A stretch of DNA of 64,000 nt. Source: Dugong dugon. Lineage: Eukaryota; Chordata; Mammalia; Sirenia; Dugongidae. Both the position numbers and the translations under genes were made by a program. The notes beneath the pieces are model-generated. The model was not told the DNA's origin, searched no databases, and saw nothing but the letters and a program-made list of their open reading frames with translations. Of this stretch, positions 45,041-55,494 are shown piece by piece. Location of the stretch: assembly GCA_030035585.1 (NCBI GenBank), contig CM057482.1, positions 44,125,501 through 44,189,500 on the forward strand, written 5' to 3'. Numbering within the stretch: position 1 is the stretch's first letter; every line of letters starts with the position of its first letter.

Positions 45041-45549
45041 GGTGTCAAGATTGGTAAATATGGTGGAGAGAGGAGGCATGTCTGACCCCCACCTCATATG
45101 AATCAGGCTTGGGCTGTTGATCTTCGTTCTCCCTACCCCTTGTGAAGTTAGAGGAGGTCAGACACTCTCCCCACACCATTTTTACACGTGCCCAATGTCA
45201 ACCACCAAATAAGCAGGGGGCCCAGATGTGGACACAGAGAGTTTACTCTACAGTTCACATTTATCTCTAAACTTTTAGTTTTGAGAAAATTGCAGATTCA
45301 CTTGCAGTTGTGAGAAATAATACAGAGATATTCCATGGACCCTTCACCCAGTTTCCCCCCGTAGTAACATCTTGCATAATTATAGTACAGGAAATTGATA
45401 TACAACAAGTTAGTATTGTTTTGTCAGCGTTTTCACCAGTTTTACATGAATTCATTTGTATGTATGTGTGTGTTTGTGTTAGCTGATGTAATTTTATCAC
45501 ATGTGTAGCTACATACAACCACCACAATAATCAAGATATAGAACAGTTC

Positions 45550-46055
45550 TGTCTTAGTTATCTAGTGTCACTATAACAGAAATACCACAAGTGGATGGCT
45601 TTAACAAACAGAAGTTTATTCTCTCACAATCTAGTAGGCTAGAAGTCTGAATTCAGGGCACCAGCTCCAGGGGAAGGCTTTCTCTCTGTCAGCTCTGCAG
45701 GAAGGTCCTTGTCATCAATCTTCCCCTATCTAGGAGCTTCTCAGCACAGGAACCCTGGGTCCGAAGGACGTGCCCTGCTCCCAGTACTGCTTTCTTGGTG
45801 GTATGAGCTCCCCCTATCTCTCTGCTGCTTCTCTCTTTTATGTCTCAGAAGAGATTGCCTCAAGACATATGGTCTAATCTTGTAGATTGAGTCCTGCCAC
45901 TAATCCCATCTCATTAATGTCATAGAGATAAGATTTACGACCCCTAAGAAAATCACATCAGATGAAAACATGGTCCACAGTCACACAATACTGGGAATCA
46001 TGGCCTAGCCAAATTGATACTCATATTTTTTGGGGACACTATTTAATCCACGACA
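45550..46055 (-). mobile_element. MaLR-like solo LTR with exact 5-bp duplication
   Basis: Starts TGTCTTAGTTATCTAGTGT and ends TTTAATCCACGACA on the plus strand. AGTTC at 45545-45549 and 46056-46060 is duplicated. Removing the LTR restores L1 text GAACAGTTCCATAAC. Confidence 0.95.
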
Positions 46056-46243
46056 AGTTCCATAACAGAGATCCCTTTTACTGCCTTTTTGTACTACCTT
46101 TCTGTACTAACTCTCCCTCCCTTTCCCACTCCCTAAACTCTAGCAACCACGACCCCTAATTTGTTCTTTATCTCTCTAATTTTGTCATCTGAAAAAATAA
46201 ATAAATGTGATCATATAGGAAGTAACTTCTGAGGATTGTTTGT

Positions 46244-46762
46244 TGTCATAGTTATCTAGTGCTGCTATAATGGAAATACCACAAGTAGATGGCTTAAACA
46301 AATTTTTTTCTCTCACAGTCTAGGAAGCTAGAAGTTTGAATTCAGGGCACCAGCTCCAGGGGAAGTCTTTCTCTCTCTGTTGGTTCTGGGGGAAGGTCCT
46401 TGTCATCAATCTTCCCCCAGTCCAGGAGCTTCTCAGCACAGGGACCCAAGGTCTAAGGGACACACTCTGCTCCTGGCTCTTCTTTCTAGGTGGCAATGAA
46501 GTCCTTCTCCTTTTTGCTGGATTCTCTCTTTTATATCTCCAAAGAGACTAACTCAAGATACAACCTAATCCTGTAGATTGAACCCTGCCTCATTAATATA
46601 ATTGCCTCTAATCCTGCCTCATTAACATCATAGAGGTTAGGATTTACAGCACATAGGACAATCACATCAGATCACAAAATGGTGGACAACCACACAATAC
46701 TGAGAATCATGACCTACCCAAGTTGACACACATTTTGGGGGGACACAATTCCATCCATAACA
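46244..46762 (-). mobile_element. MaLR-like solo LTR, second copy in the same L1
   Basis: TGTCATAGTTATCTAGTGC to CAATTCCATCCATAACA. Same family and strand as the LTR 190 bp upstream. Flanks TTTGT and GCTGT match poorly (3 of 5). It contains a short internal tandem duplication (CTGCCTCATTAATATAAT, then CTGCCTCATTAACATCAT). Confidence 0.92.
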
Positions 46763-47639
46763 GCTGTTTTAACTCAGTATAATTCCTTTATGGTTCATCT
46801 AAATTGCTACCTGTATCAATAGTTTGTTCCTTTTTAATTGCATAGTAGTATTCCATGGTATGGATATGTTGCAGTTTGTTAACCCTTTACCATTTAAGAA
46901 CGTTTCAGTAGGTTTGGGTTTTGGCTATTACAAATAAAGCTGTTATGAACTTTTGTGTTGAAGTTTTTGTGTAACATAAGTTTTCATTTCTCTGGGATAA
47001 ATTCCCAAGAGTGCAATTGCTGAGCTATATGGTAAACATGTTTAGCTTCACAAAAAACCGCCAAACTCTCTTCCAGAGTCGCTGTCCCATTTTATGGCAA
47101 TGTATGAATGGCCCAGTTTCTCTGCATTCTCACCAGCATTTTGTGTTATTACTATGTTTTTATTTTAGTCCTTCTGATAGGTATATAGTATCATCTAATT
47201 GTGGTTTTAATTTGTATTGCCAAATAGCTAATTATGTTAAGCATCTTTTTATATGCTTATTTGCCATCTGTATATCCTTTTTAGTAAAATGTCTGTTCAT
47301 GTATTTTGCACATTTTCTAATTGGATTCTTTGGGTTCTTTTTTTTTTTTTTTTTTTTTTTTACTGTTGAGTTTTAAGAGTTCTTCATATATTCTCAATAC
47401 AAATCCTTTGTTGGATATGTGATTTGCAAATATTTTTTCCCAATCTGAGCTTGTCTTTTTATTCATTTCACAGAATTTTTCACAGGACAGAAGAGTGCAA
47501 TTTATTGATTTTTTCCTTTTATGGATCATGAATCTGGTGTAAATTCTAGAACATACAATTTAAGGTATGACTCAAATTCTCTAGGTCTCAGAGTCTTTCC
47601 TTTAGATTGTGGATTACAAGATTTAGATTATAGGTAAGA

Positions 47640-47990
47640 GTGATATTAAATGAAATAAATAATATGTATTCAGTGCCTGGTATGGTGCTTGGCACATCAC
47701 ACGTTAACAGTGAATGGTAGCTGTGATTATAAAGAACTATTCTGAAACAGAGTATACCAGAGTATGTCTTCTCTCAGTCCTACTCACTTCATAATCTTTT
47801 CATCATATTTGTTTCATGCTTTTTAAATCATAAAGTTCTTCCACACACGTTGATTTATTTGAGTTTCAGAATAATCTTTAATTAAATTTTTTTTCTTATT
47901 ATATAGATAAGAACACTGAGACATGAGAGCTAACAGGACTTACCCAAGTTCACTCAAATGGTAGGTCATAGACGTATGACACACACTCAA
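47640..47990 (+). mobile_element. MIR/L2-type remnants
   Basis: CAGTGCCTGGTATGGTGCTT and GGCACATCACACGTTAAC look like a MIR 3' end. ATAAGAACACTGAGACATGA with TTACCCAAGTTCACTC further on looks like a second MIR-type piece. Ends uncertain. Confidence 0.5.
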
Positions 47991-48832
47991 TTCATCTGAC
48001 TTGAAGCCAGAATTATCATTACACACATACTCTCTTGCAACTCCCTTCAGAATCAAATATTAACCGCATTTTAACAAGGTCTTTGTCTCAATAAAGAATA
48101 GTCTTACTTCCAAAGGGTAAGTAATGGATTGTGATCTTTCTCCCTAACTCTTTTTTTTCACCAGTGAATACAAGGAAACTAACAAATCTGTGCTTAACAT
48201 CTGACAACTTCCAACTCTGGGAGGAACTGCCTGATCTTTTCTTAAATTTGATTTCTTAAAATCCTAGGGAAAGACTCTATTTATCTGACTTTGAGTGCTT
48301 TCCTCTGGATCAATTTGGTGTGGTTAGAACAACAGTGCCCTGTATACCTACAATGAGAGCCACATCATTAGAATTGAGAGATATGTAGTCCTCAGAATGA
48401 GAGGGATAATATAATTGAAGAAGAAGAAAATGGCAATTAATATTAATCAAATTATTAATATTATTAATTAATTAAAACATTTCTACTACAGCCACCCTTT
48501 GACTTTCCAATAGACATGTATTTTTTTTCTCATACATAGATGGTTTTTAATAATGTCCTGCTCTACCATAATTTCAACATGATATGCAAGAGTATTTTCC
48601 CTTTTTTTCAAGTACTCAATAATTTTTCTAATAACCATGTACTGCCACAAATGCCCTTATCTTCAGCTCTTCCCAATAGGAATGATATAAATGCAAGACT
48701 ACCTAGTTCATCCAGAGGCAATTTCATGGGCCAACTCTTTTTTCTCTTAGGAATTTCTCTCCCTTATCCAGTTTAGCCTCAGTCAGATGTACATACAGTT
48801 TCCTATGCATCTGAAATGCATGATGTAAATTT
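47991..48832. other. Single-copy AT-rich non-coding sequence
   Basis: No gene or repeat recognised. Contains a TATTAATTAATT-rich stretch near 48440-48475. Confidence 0.4.
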
Positions 48833-48984
48833 GGCATAGTGGTTAAGAGCTATGGCTGCTAACCAAAAAGTCAGCAGTTCGAATCCACCAGGCACTCCTT
48901 GGACACCCTATGTGGCAGTTCTACTCTGTTCTTTAGGGTTGCTATGAGTTGGAATCAACTCAACAGCAATGAGTTTTTTTTTTT
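48833..48984 (+). mobile_element. AfroSINE lacking the first head bases
   Basis: TTTGGCATAGTGGTTAAGAG to CTCAACAGCAATGAG plus a T run. The GGAGCCCTGGTGG start is missing or replaced. Confidence 0.92.
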
Positions 48985-49324
48985 TTTAACCTAGAATATC
49001 CACTATACAATAGTAGGGGAACAATAGAAACAACCTTAGTAAAAACTCTCTTTGGAAAAAGAAAAAGGTAGAAATCAGAGAAATAATAGGTTCAAAAATA
49101 ATCTTTGGGTACCCACTAATTGGGTTACCTTCTTGATAGTTAAGTGAATTCTCCTCGGCCCATCTGTCTTCTCTATACTTTGCCCAGTGTAATGTTTTCC
49201 TCATCCATTATCTTTCATAGGAACCACTAAAAGAAGAATAGGAGGAAAAAAACCCTGCAAAGATTATGCTCTGTTAGCAGTACATTTATTATTTGTGTGA
49301 GTGCGCATATGTCTAGAGTAGACT

Positions 49325-49513
49325 TAAGGGATGGTTTTTGAAGTGGTATCCCCAGGCAGTAAGCATCTAAATCCATAAAGGTTAAAAATTATAAAAATGT
49401 GGATTACTGGGCCTCAACCCAGACCTACTAAGTCTCTGGGTGTGGAGTTTAGCAATTAGACTTTTAATAGGATCCCTGGCTAATTCTGATATGCAGTAAA
49501 ATTTGAGTACTAC
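49325..49513 (-). mobile_element. MER5A-like hAT MITE, minus strand
   Basis: GGCCTCAACCCAGACCTACT, AAGTCTCTGGGTGTGGAG and CTGGCTAATTCTGATATGC match the reverse of MER5A. Length is near the usual 190 bp. Confidence 0.7.
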
Positions 49514-49911
49514 TCTTCTAGTTATCTACAGCTACTATAACAGAAATACCACAAGTGGGTGGCTTTAACAAACAGAAATTTATTTTCGCAAAGTCTGAAT
49601 TCAGGGTGCTGGCTCTAGTGGAAGGCATTCTCTGTAGTCTCAGGAGGAAGGTCCTTGTCTCTTCTGAGCTTCTGCTCCTGGACAATCTTCATGTGGCTGG
49701 ACATCTCTCTTCCCTCAACTCTGTTTCTCTGCCTTGCTTGTTTAATCTGTTTTACATCTCAAAAGAGATTAACTCAAGATATACCCTACACTTATTCTAT
49801 CTCATTAACATAACAAAGACAACACATTCCCAATTAGGATTATAACCACAGATGTAGAGAGGTTAGGATTTACAACACATATTTTTGGGGGACACAATTC
49901 AATCCATAACA
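49514..49911 (-). mobile_element. MaLR-like solo LTR, minus strand
   Basis: TTCTAGTTATCTACAGCTAC to CACAATTCAATCCATAACA. It is shorter than its relatives because the GCTTCTCAGCACAGGGACC part is deleted. Confidence 0.9.
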
Positions 49912-50316
49912 GAGCTTTCTTGCAGCACCTTATTGAAGGCCAGGAGTAGCTGACATACTCAGTATCTTGACATTTTTATACCAAGTTGCCTAAAGCTACA
50001 GACTTTGTGGACATATGGTCTGAATCCCAAGGGAGTACAGTCAAACCAACTGCTTAGCTATGGCATAATGAAGACAAAGCTAACTCTCCAGCATGAAACA
50101 GAAGGATTCTTACTGCACCCCACTCCACCCAAACTCAGTTAATTTCACAGTTCAGCATCTGTCACGTAAAATATCCTACTTTGATCTCAGACAGGACTCA
50201 ATTGTTTATCAGTGAGAGAAACCCAACTACAACCATGTTAAGGATACTGACTTGTGAAAATCAAATCTTAAACATTCTAACAGTGGGATAAAGCTGCATT
50301 TTAAGAATAACGAGGA
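49912..50316. other. Single-copy non-coding sequence
   Basis: No repeat family or open frame of note. Confidence 0.4.
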
Positions 50317-51244
50317 AGAGGAAACTTGGGTGGTGCAAAAGTTAACACTAGCCAACAAGTTGGAAGTTTGAGTTCACCCAGAGACATCTGGGAAAAAAGT
50401 CTGGCAATCTACTTCCAAAAAATCAGTCCTTGAAAACTCTATAGAGGTAGGAGGTGGACCCAAGATGGCAGTTAGTCACATGCACAATAACATCCCCCTG
50501 CACCAAAGACTCAAAAAGCCAAGCAAAACAGAAGCAGATAAAATATGGGAACAACTGACATCAAGAAAGAAGGTTTAAGAACTCAGCTGAACACTGACTG
50601 GAAGGAAAAAGTGAATGAAAGCAGCAAAAAGAGGAGCTCAGCCAGCCATCCTGGCCCAATGCAAGCATCTTACGACAAAGCCAGCAGCAAACCTGGGTGA
50701 AGAAAACATCAAGGGCAACTTCATGATGTTCCCAAAAGTTACAAAGAAACTCTGTAGACATATGGAAAGCAGCAGATGCAGGGAGCAAGCCAGGACCCAG
50801 AAACAAAGAAACCCAGGAGCAACAGCCCCTGACATCAAGGGTGAGTGGCCCGCACAAGGTAGTAGACTGCAGAGTGTCAGCAGGAGGTCTCCCACCCAAC
50901 CAGTCCCTGGGTGGCCCCCTCCTCACACTTAAGAGGGGAGAGGTGTGCTTGCTGGTTGCAGCATATGCTAGGTGCCCCAGCATCCACACATCTGACCTGG
51001 AGGGGCATATTCCCCTTCACCCCTTCCTCCTGATTGGAGGCAACAGAGGGTCCCATACCCCAATCACCTCACCTGACCAGAAAATCATAACTGGAGCCTA
51101 TTGCCTTTACCCCTACCCTACCCAACCCCATCCACAACTCTCCATTGCCCACATGATGAATGAGACTAGGCATGCCTCTATGTACATTCTTGCCCACCAC
51201 CTACATCCCCCAAGGGTCTGGTGGGGGGCAGTGATGGTGAGATA

Positions 51245-51960
51245 GCCAGAGCCCTCCCACTGCTCCCTCTTCCTTCCCCCACACGGTGAAGGGCAAAAGA
51301 GATGAGATTGTGTGTGCAGCCTTCTGCCACCCCATCCCCCCTCTGTCTGGCACAGGTGGAGGTGGCACCACCCTGTGTGCATTGCCAGGCACGACTCCCT
51401 CTCTTAACCTCTTCAGCAATGGGCAGAGAAGTCACAACTGCATGCGTATCCCCCTGCAGCTCCTTCCTCCCTCTCCCCGCCATGCACAAGGTGGAGGTGG
51501 TGCCACTGTGCGCACATATGTCAGGCACCACTCCCTTCCTTAACCAGCCCAGCGTTGGGCAGAAGAACCACAACTGCTCACACATCTGCCTGAAGCTGCT
51601 TTCCTCCCTCCCTCTGCCCAGTGTGAGGTGGAGCAAGTGCATATGCATCTGCTTGCTGCACCTTCCTCCTTTCCCCACACACTGAAAGGCAGTGTGGCAC
51701 AACTGAGTGAGCATCTGCCTGCTATTCCTTCCTCCATCCTCCTATCCAGGAGGAGTCAGAGGTAAAGTGACTGGGTGTGCATACGCTTGCCACTCTCCCT
51801 CTGCCACCCAGACCTCCTCACTCTCAACTGGCAAAAGGTGATGATCACATCCCCACTCGTCCTCCACAGTCACCACTCCATCTGGAAGGAGAGTACTATT
51901 CACTGCTCTCCTGCACCACTGAACCAAAGGCAGAGGCCAATGCCTGACCAACCTACCCTC
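51245..51960 (+). repeat. Tandem monomers in the L1 5' UTR (period about 135 bp)
   Basis: A GGCANAAG-type word recurs at 51292, 51422, 51558, 51688 and 51830 (spacings 130, 136, 130, 142). Each is followed by CACAACT-type text, a pyrimidine-rich CCTTCCTCCCTC block and AGGTGGAGGTGG-type text. The units at 51386-51521 and 51522-51656 align from end to end (CAGGCACGACTCCCT against CAGGCACCACTCCCT). Tandem 5' UTR monomers act as promoters in mouse L1. The long open frames on the minus strand here are by-products. Confidence 0.75.
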
Positions 51961-52177
51961 AACTGCCCACCAAGACCAATAAACAGAGACCCAAGCTTCC
52001 ACACCTACCTGCCACCTCACTCACCCTGAAAAGTTAGGGACTGCTCCAACACTGCCAGTCCAGTGACCAGAGCACCATGCCAGTCACACCTGCCAGGAAT
52101 CAGGAAAACAAAACAAAATAAATAACAGGACCCATCAAACAATTATACAATTAAAAAATAAGTTCAATAACCCTTTA

Positions 52178-53180
52178 ATGTCCCAGAGACAACAGACAAT
52201 AACAAACTACCTAAAGAAGCAGGTCAAAATGGGCCAGCAAGTGATCAAAATAAAGAACCAGAAAAAGGTAATGGAGTCTCCTGATGAGGAATTCAAAAGA
52301 TTTACACATAGGGTCCTCAAAGGAATCAAGGAAAACACAGACAGAACTATGGAAAACACAGACAAAACTAAGGAAAGCACAGACGAAATGCTGGAAGAAT
52401 TCAGGAAAACAATACAAGAACAAAATAACAACAACAACAAAAAAAAAAAAAAAAGACAACTGGAAACCATACAAAAACAGCAAGTATAAATCCAGAAGTT
52501 CAGCAATAAAATTTCAGAAACAGACTACTCAATGGAAATTCATAGGAGTAGAATCAAAACAATGGAAGACAGAATCAGTAGAATAGAAGACAAAACCCTT
52601 GACAATAATCTGTTCCAGGAACAAAAGGGAAAAAAAAATGAAGAAAGCCTAAAAGTTATGTGGAACGCCATCAGGAGGAATAAGTTATGCATGATTGGAA
52701 TTCCAGAAGGATTCTCAAGAAAAGAATTGTTGAAGACTTGCTGACAGAAAACTTCCCTATTATCATGAAAGATGAGATGATAACCACACAAGAAGCATAA
52801 CGAAATCCATACAGGATAGATCCCAAAAGAGAAACACTAAGCCATATCATAATCAAACTTTCCAAAACCGAAGACAAAGAAAGAATCCTGAAAGCAGCTC
52901 AGGAAAAACAAAAGATCACCTACAAAGGGATGCTGATAAGACTAATTTCTGATTACTTGGCAGAAACCATGCAGGCAAGAAAGTAATGGGATGACATATA
53001 TAAAGCCTTGAAAGATAAAAACTGCCAACCAAGAATTATATATCCAGGATAATTATCCCTCAAATATGATGGTGAAAATAGGACATTTCCAGATAAACAG
53101 AAATTAAGGAAATTTGTAAAAACCAGACCAACTTCACAAGAAATGTTACAGCGAGTCCTTTGGACAGAAAACTAACAACA
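52178..53180 (+). pseudogene. L1 ORF1 (RNA-binding chaperone protein), degraded
   Basis: ORF1p coats L1 RNA in the cytoplasm as a coiled-coil trimer. The start ATG at 52178 opens SQRQQTITNYLKKQVKMGQ. A coiled coil with 7-residue repeats (ENTDRTM, ENTDKTK, ESTDEML) follows at 52330-52392. A frameshift at the A run (52440-52455) breaks the frame. The next frame holds RISRIEDKTLDNNLFQEQKG and ESLKVMWNAIRRNKLCMIGI (RRM, 52532-52744); C-terminal-domain text (AAQEKQKITYKGMLIRLISD, near 52893-52950) lies in another frame. It ends with stops. Confidence 0.85.
52330..52392 (+). repeat. 21-bp tandem repeat coding a heptad in ORF1
   Basis: Three units, GGAAAACACAGACAGAACTA+T, GGAAAACACAGACAAAACTA+A and GGAAAGCACAGACGAAATGC+T. 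Each is 21 bases or seven codons, matching one coiled-coil heptad. A fourth unit (GGAAGAATTC...) is weakly similar. Confidence 0.92.
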
Positions 53181-53334
53181 CCAGACAACAACCTGAGATT
53201 ACCACACATGATAACATCAGCCAGATACCAACCCAGATAAAGAACTCTCAAAATAAAATAAGGCTAAAAGACAGAAAACAGGGAAAGAGAGATGTCAGTC
53301 TGTAACTGACAACCACTTCAAAATATAAAAGGGG

Positions 53335-53415
53335 TATTTCTAGCTTTCTAAGGAAGTGCCATATTGTTTTCCAAAATGGGTGTATCATTTTGCATTCCCA
53401 CCAGCAGTGCATAAG
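53335..53415 (-). pseudogene. Inverted L1 ORF2 scrap
   Basis: The minus strand reads CTGCTGGTGGGAATGCAAAA, then ATATGGCACTTCCTTAG and AAAGCTAGAAATA. This corresponds to the plus-strand ORF2 text of the neighbouring L1 at about 59215-59290 (CTGTTGGTGGAAATGTAAAA). It is all that is left of ORF2 in this element. Confidence 0.8.
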
Positions 53416-54129
53416 AGACTAAAGAAGCACAGCCCAGGGGCAAGGACTAGAAAGCAGGAGGGGACAGGAAAGCTGGTAATAGGGAACCCAAGGTCATGAA
53501 GGGAGAGTACTGACATGTCATGGGGTTGTTAACCAACACCATAAAACAATATATGTACTGTTTAATGAGAAGCTAATTTGTTCTGTAAACCTTCATCTAA
53601 AGTTCAATTAAAAAAAAACTAGAAAACTCTATGATGCAGTTCTACTCTATAACACATGGGGTCACTAAGAGTTGGAATCGACTTGATGGTACCCAACAAC
53701 AACAACAGCTTGTGGGCACATACAATTTGAATAAAAATACAGCTGTTCTTGATTTTTCTTTGTGATTCTTTTTATAAGGTAATTAAGTGGATTTACATAC
53801 CCTTAAGGAAGGTCAAAAATCATTTTAGGTAAAGATAATAAATTATTTACAAACTTGGAAAGAAAACACAAAGGGGGAATAAAAGGTATAGGATTAGAAG
53901 TTCCATATAGAGAGGAGGTCAAGGCAATATCAAGAATTAAATTACTGCTTTAAATTAGGAAGATAAATGTAAATTTCAGGGTAACCACAAAGAAAGTTAA
54001 CAAACCTACTCATCAAAATATAAAAGAAGAAAATCATAAAGACTCAGTACACACAAAACCAACAATGAAGGAAATGGAAAGACAAGCCACAATCAAAAAA
54101 ACAAAAAACAAAAAAACTCAGCACAGAAA

Positions 54130-54921
54130 ATTAAGCAGAATGAAGACACAGTCAACATCACCCAAAAAAGCATAACAAAATGGGAGCAATACAGTCATAC
54201 CTATTGATAATTACACTGAATGTGAATTGCCTAAATGCACTGGTAAAGAGATGGAGAGAGGCAGAATGGATAAAAAAAATACACAGCCCATAGATATGCT
54301 GTCTACAAGAGATGCATCTTAGACACAAAGGTATAAATAAACTAAAACTTAAAGAATGGAAAAAGACATGTCAAGTAAACAATAACCAAAAAAGAGCAGG
54401 AGTGGCAATATTAATATCTGATAAAATAGACTTTTAGGCAATATCCACCGTAAAAGACCAGGAAGGACATTATATAATGATTAAAGAGTCAATTCATCAA
54501 GAGGACATAATCATAATAAATATGCACGCCCCCATTGACAGCTCCAAAATACATAAAACAAACTCTAAGATCACTGAAAAGAGAAATAGACACTTCCATA
54601 ATAATACTATGAGACTTTAACACACCACTCTTGGTGAAGTGCAGAACCACTACAAAGAAACTCAACAAAAACACAGAAGATCTAAATACCACAATCAACC
54701 AAGTTGACCTCATAGACATATACAGAACACTTCACACAACAGTGGCAAAGTACACATTCTTCTTCAATGCTCATGGATCATTCTCTAGAATAGACAAAAC
54801 TTCAGTCCACAAAGCAAGGCTCGACAAATTCAAAAACATCAAAATAATACAAAGCACCTTCTCTGATCACAACACTATAAAAGTAGAAATCAATGACGGA
54901 AGAGCAAGGAAAAAAATCTAA
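54130..54921 (+). pseudogene. L1 ORF2 endonuclease domain, degraded
   Basis: The APE-type endonuclease nicks TTTT/A sites for target-primed reverse transcription. The clearest piece (54631-54921) carries INQVDLIDIYRTLHTTVAKY, FFNAHGSFSRIDKTSVHKAR and IKIIQSTFSDHNTIKVEIND, the C-terminal half of the domain with the SDH active-site motif intact. Upstream text (54180-54540) matches the N-terminal half but has stops and frameshifts. Confidence 0.85.
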
Positions 54922-55494
54922 TACATGGAAACTATATAACACACTGCTTAAAAACTACTGAGCAATAGAAGAAATCAAAGATAGAGTTTAAAAAAATCCT
55001 AGGATCAAATGAGAATGAAAACTCAACTTACCAAATCTTTGGGAGAAAGCAAAAGCAGTGCTCAGAGATCAATTTATAGCAATAAACACACACATCTAAA
55101 AAGCAGAAAGGGCAAAAATCAAAACGTTAATCTTAAAACTCAAAGAATTCTAAAGAGAGCACTGAAAGAAGCCCACAGTGGCCAGAAGAAAAGAAATAAT
55201 AAAAATTAGAGCAGAAATAAACGAAATAGAGAACAGAAAAACAATGGAAAGAATCAACAAGACTAAAAGTTGGTTCTTTGAAAGAATCAATAAAATTGAC
55301 AAACCACTGGCCAAACTGACAAAAGAAAAACAGGAGAAGATGCAAGTAACCTAAATAAGAAATGAGATGGGTTACATTGCATCAGAACCAACTGAAATAA
55401 AAAGGATCATAACAGAATACTATGAAAAATTGTACTCCAATAAATTTGAAAACCTAGAGGAAATGAACAAATTTCTAGAAACACACTACCCACC

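Larger units (their letters stand above)
45250..47570 (-). mobile_element. Old L1 3' UTR and ORF2 end, minus strand, with two nested LTRs
   Basis: L1 text at 45250-45549 (AGAAATAATACAGAGATATTC), 46056-46243 (GATCATATAGGAAGTAACTT) and 46763-47570 (AGTAGTATTCCATGGTATGG, GTCTGTTCATGTATTTTGCA). The pieces are continuous once both LTRs are removed. A poly-T run lies at 47339-47360. Confidence 0.85.
50443..53621 (+). mobile_element. L1 with full 5' end and ORF1 but no ORF2
   Basis: The element begins GGTAGGAGGTGGACCCAAGA, the usual start of a complete L1. It has a 5' UTR (50443-52177), an ORF1 (52178 to about 53180), an 80-bp inverted ORF2 scrap (53335-53415) and the L1 3' UTR end with poly(A) (about 53420-53621). 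Endonuclease and RT are absent. The 11-bp duplication GAAAACTCTAT (50432-50442 and 53622-53632) flanks it. It resembles the HAL1 (half-L1) type of non-autonomous element, or a single defective insertion. Confidence 0.88.
50317..53710 (+). mobile_element. AfroSINE split in two by an L1
   Basis: The head and body lie at 50317-50442 (GGTGGTGCAAAAGTTAACAC to TCCTTGAAAACTCTAT) and the tail at 53633-53710 (GATGCAGTTCTACTC to GGTACCCAACAACAACAAC). Joined, they read as one long-body SINE, which proves that the intervening L1 arrived later as a single unit. Confidence 0.92.

Noticed and set aside
51178-51714. A 178-codon minus-strand open frame, the longest in the window
   Set aside because: It lies antisense to the tandem GC-rich monomers of an L1 5' UTR, shows only low-complexity wording and no domain, and several overlapping frames are open there for the same compositional reason.
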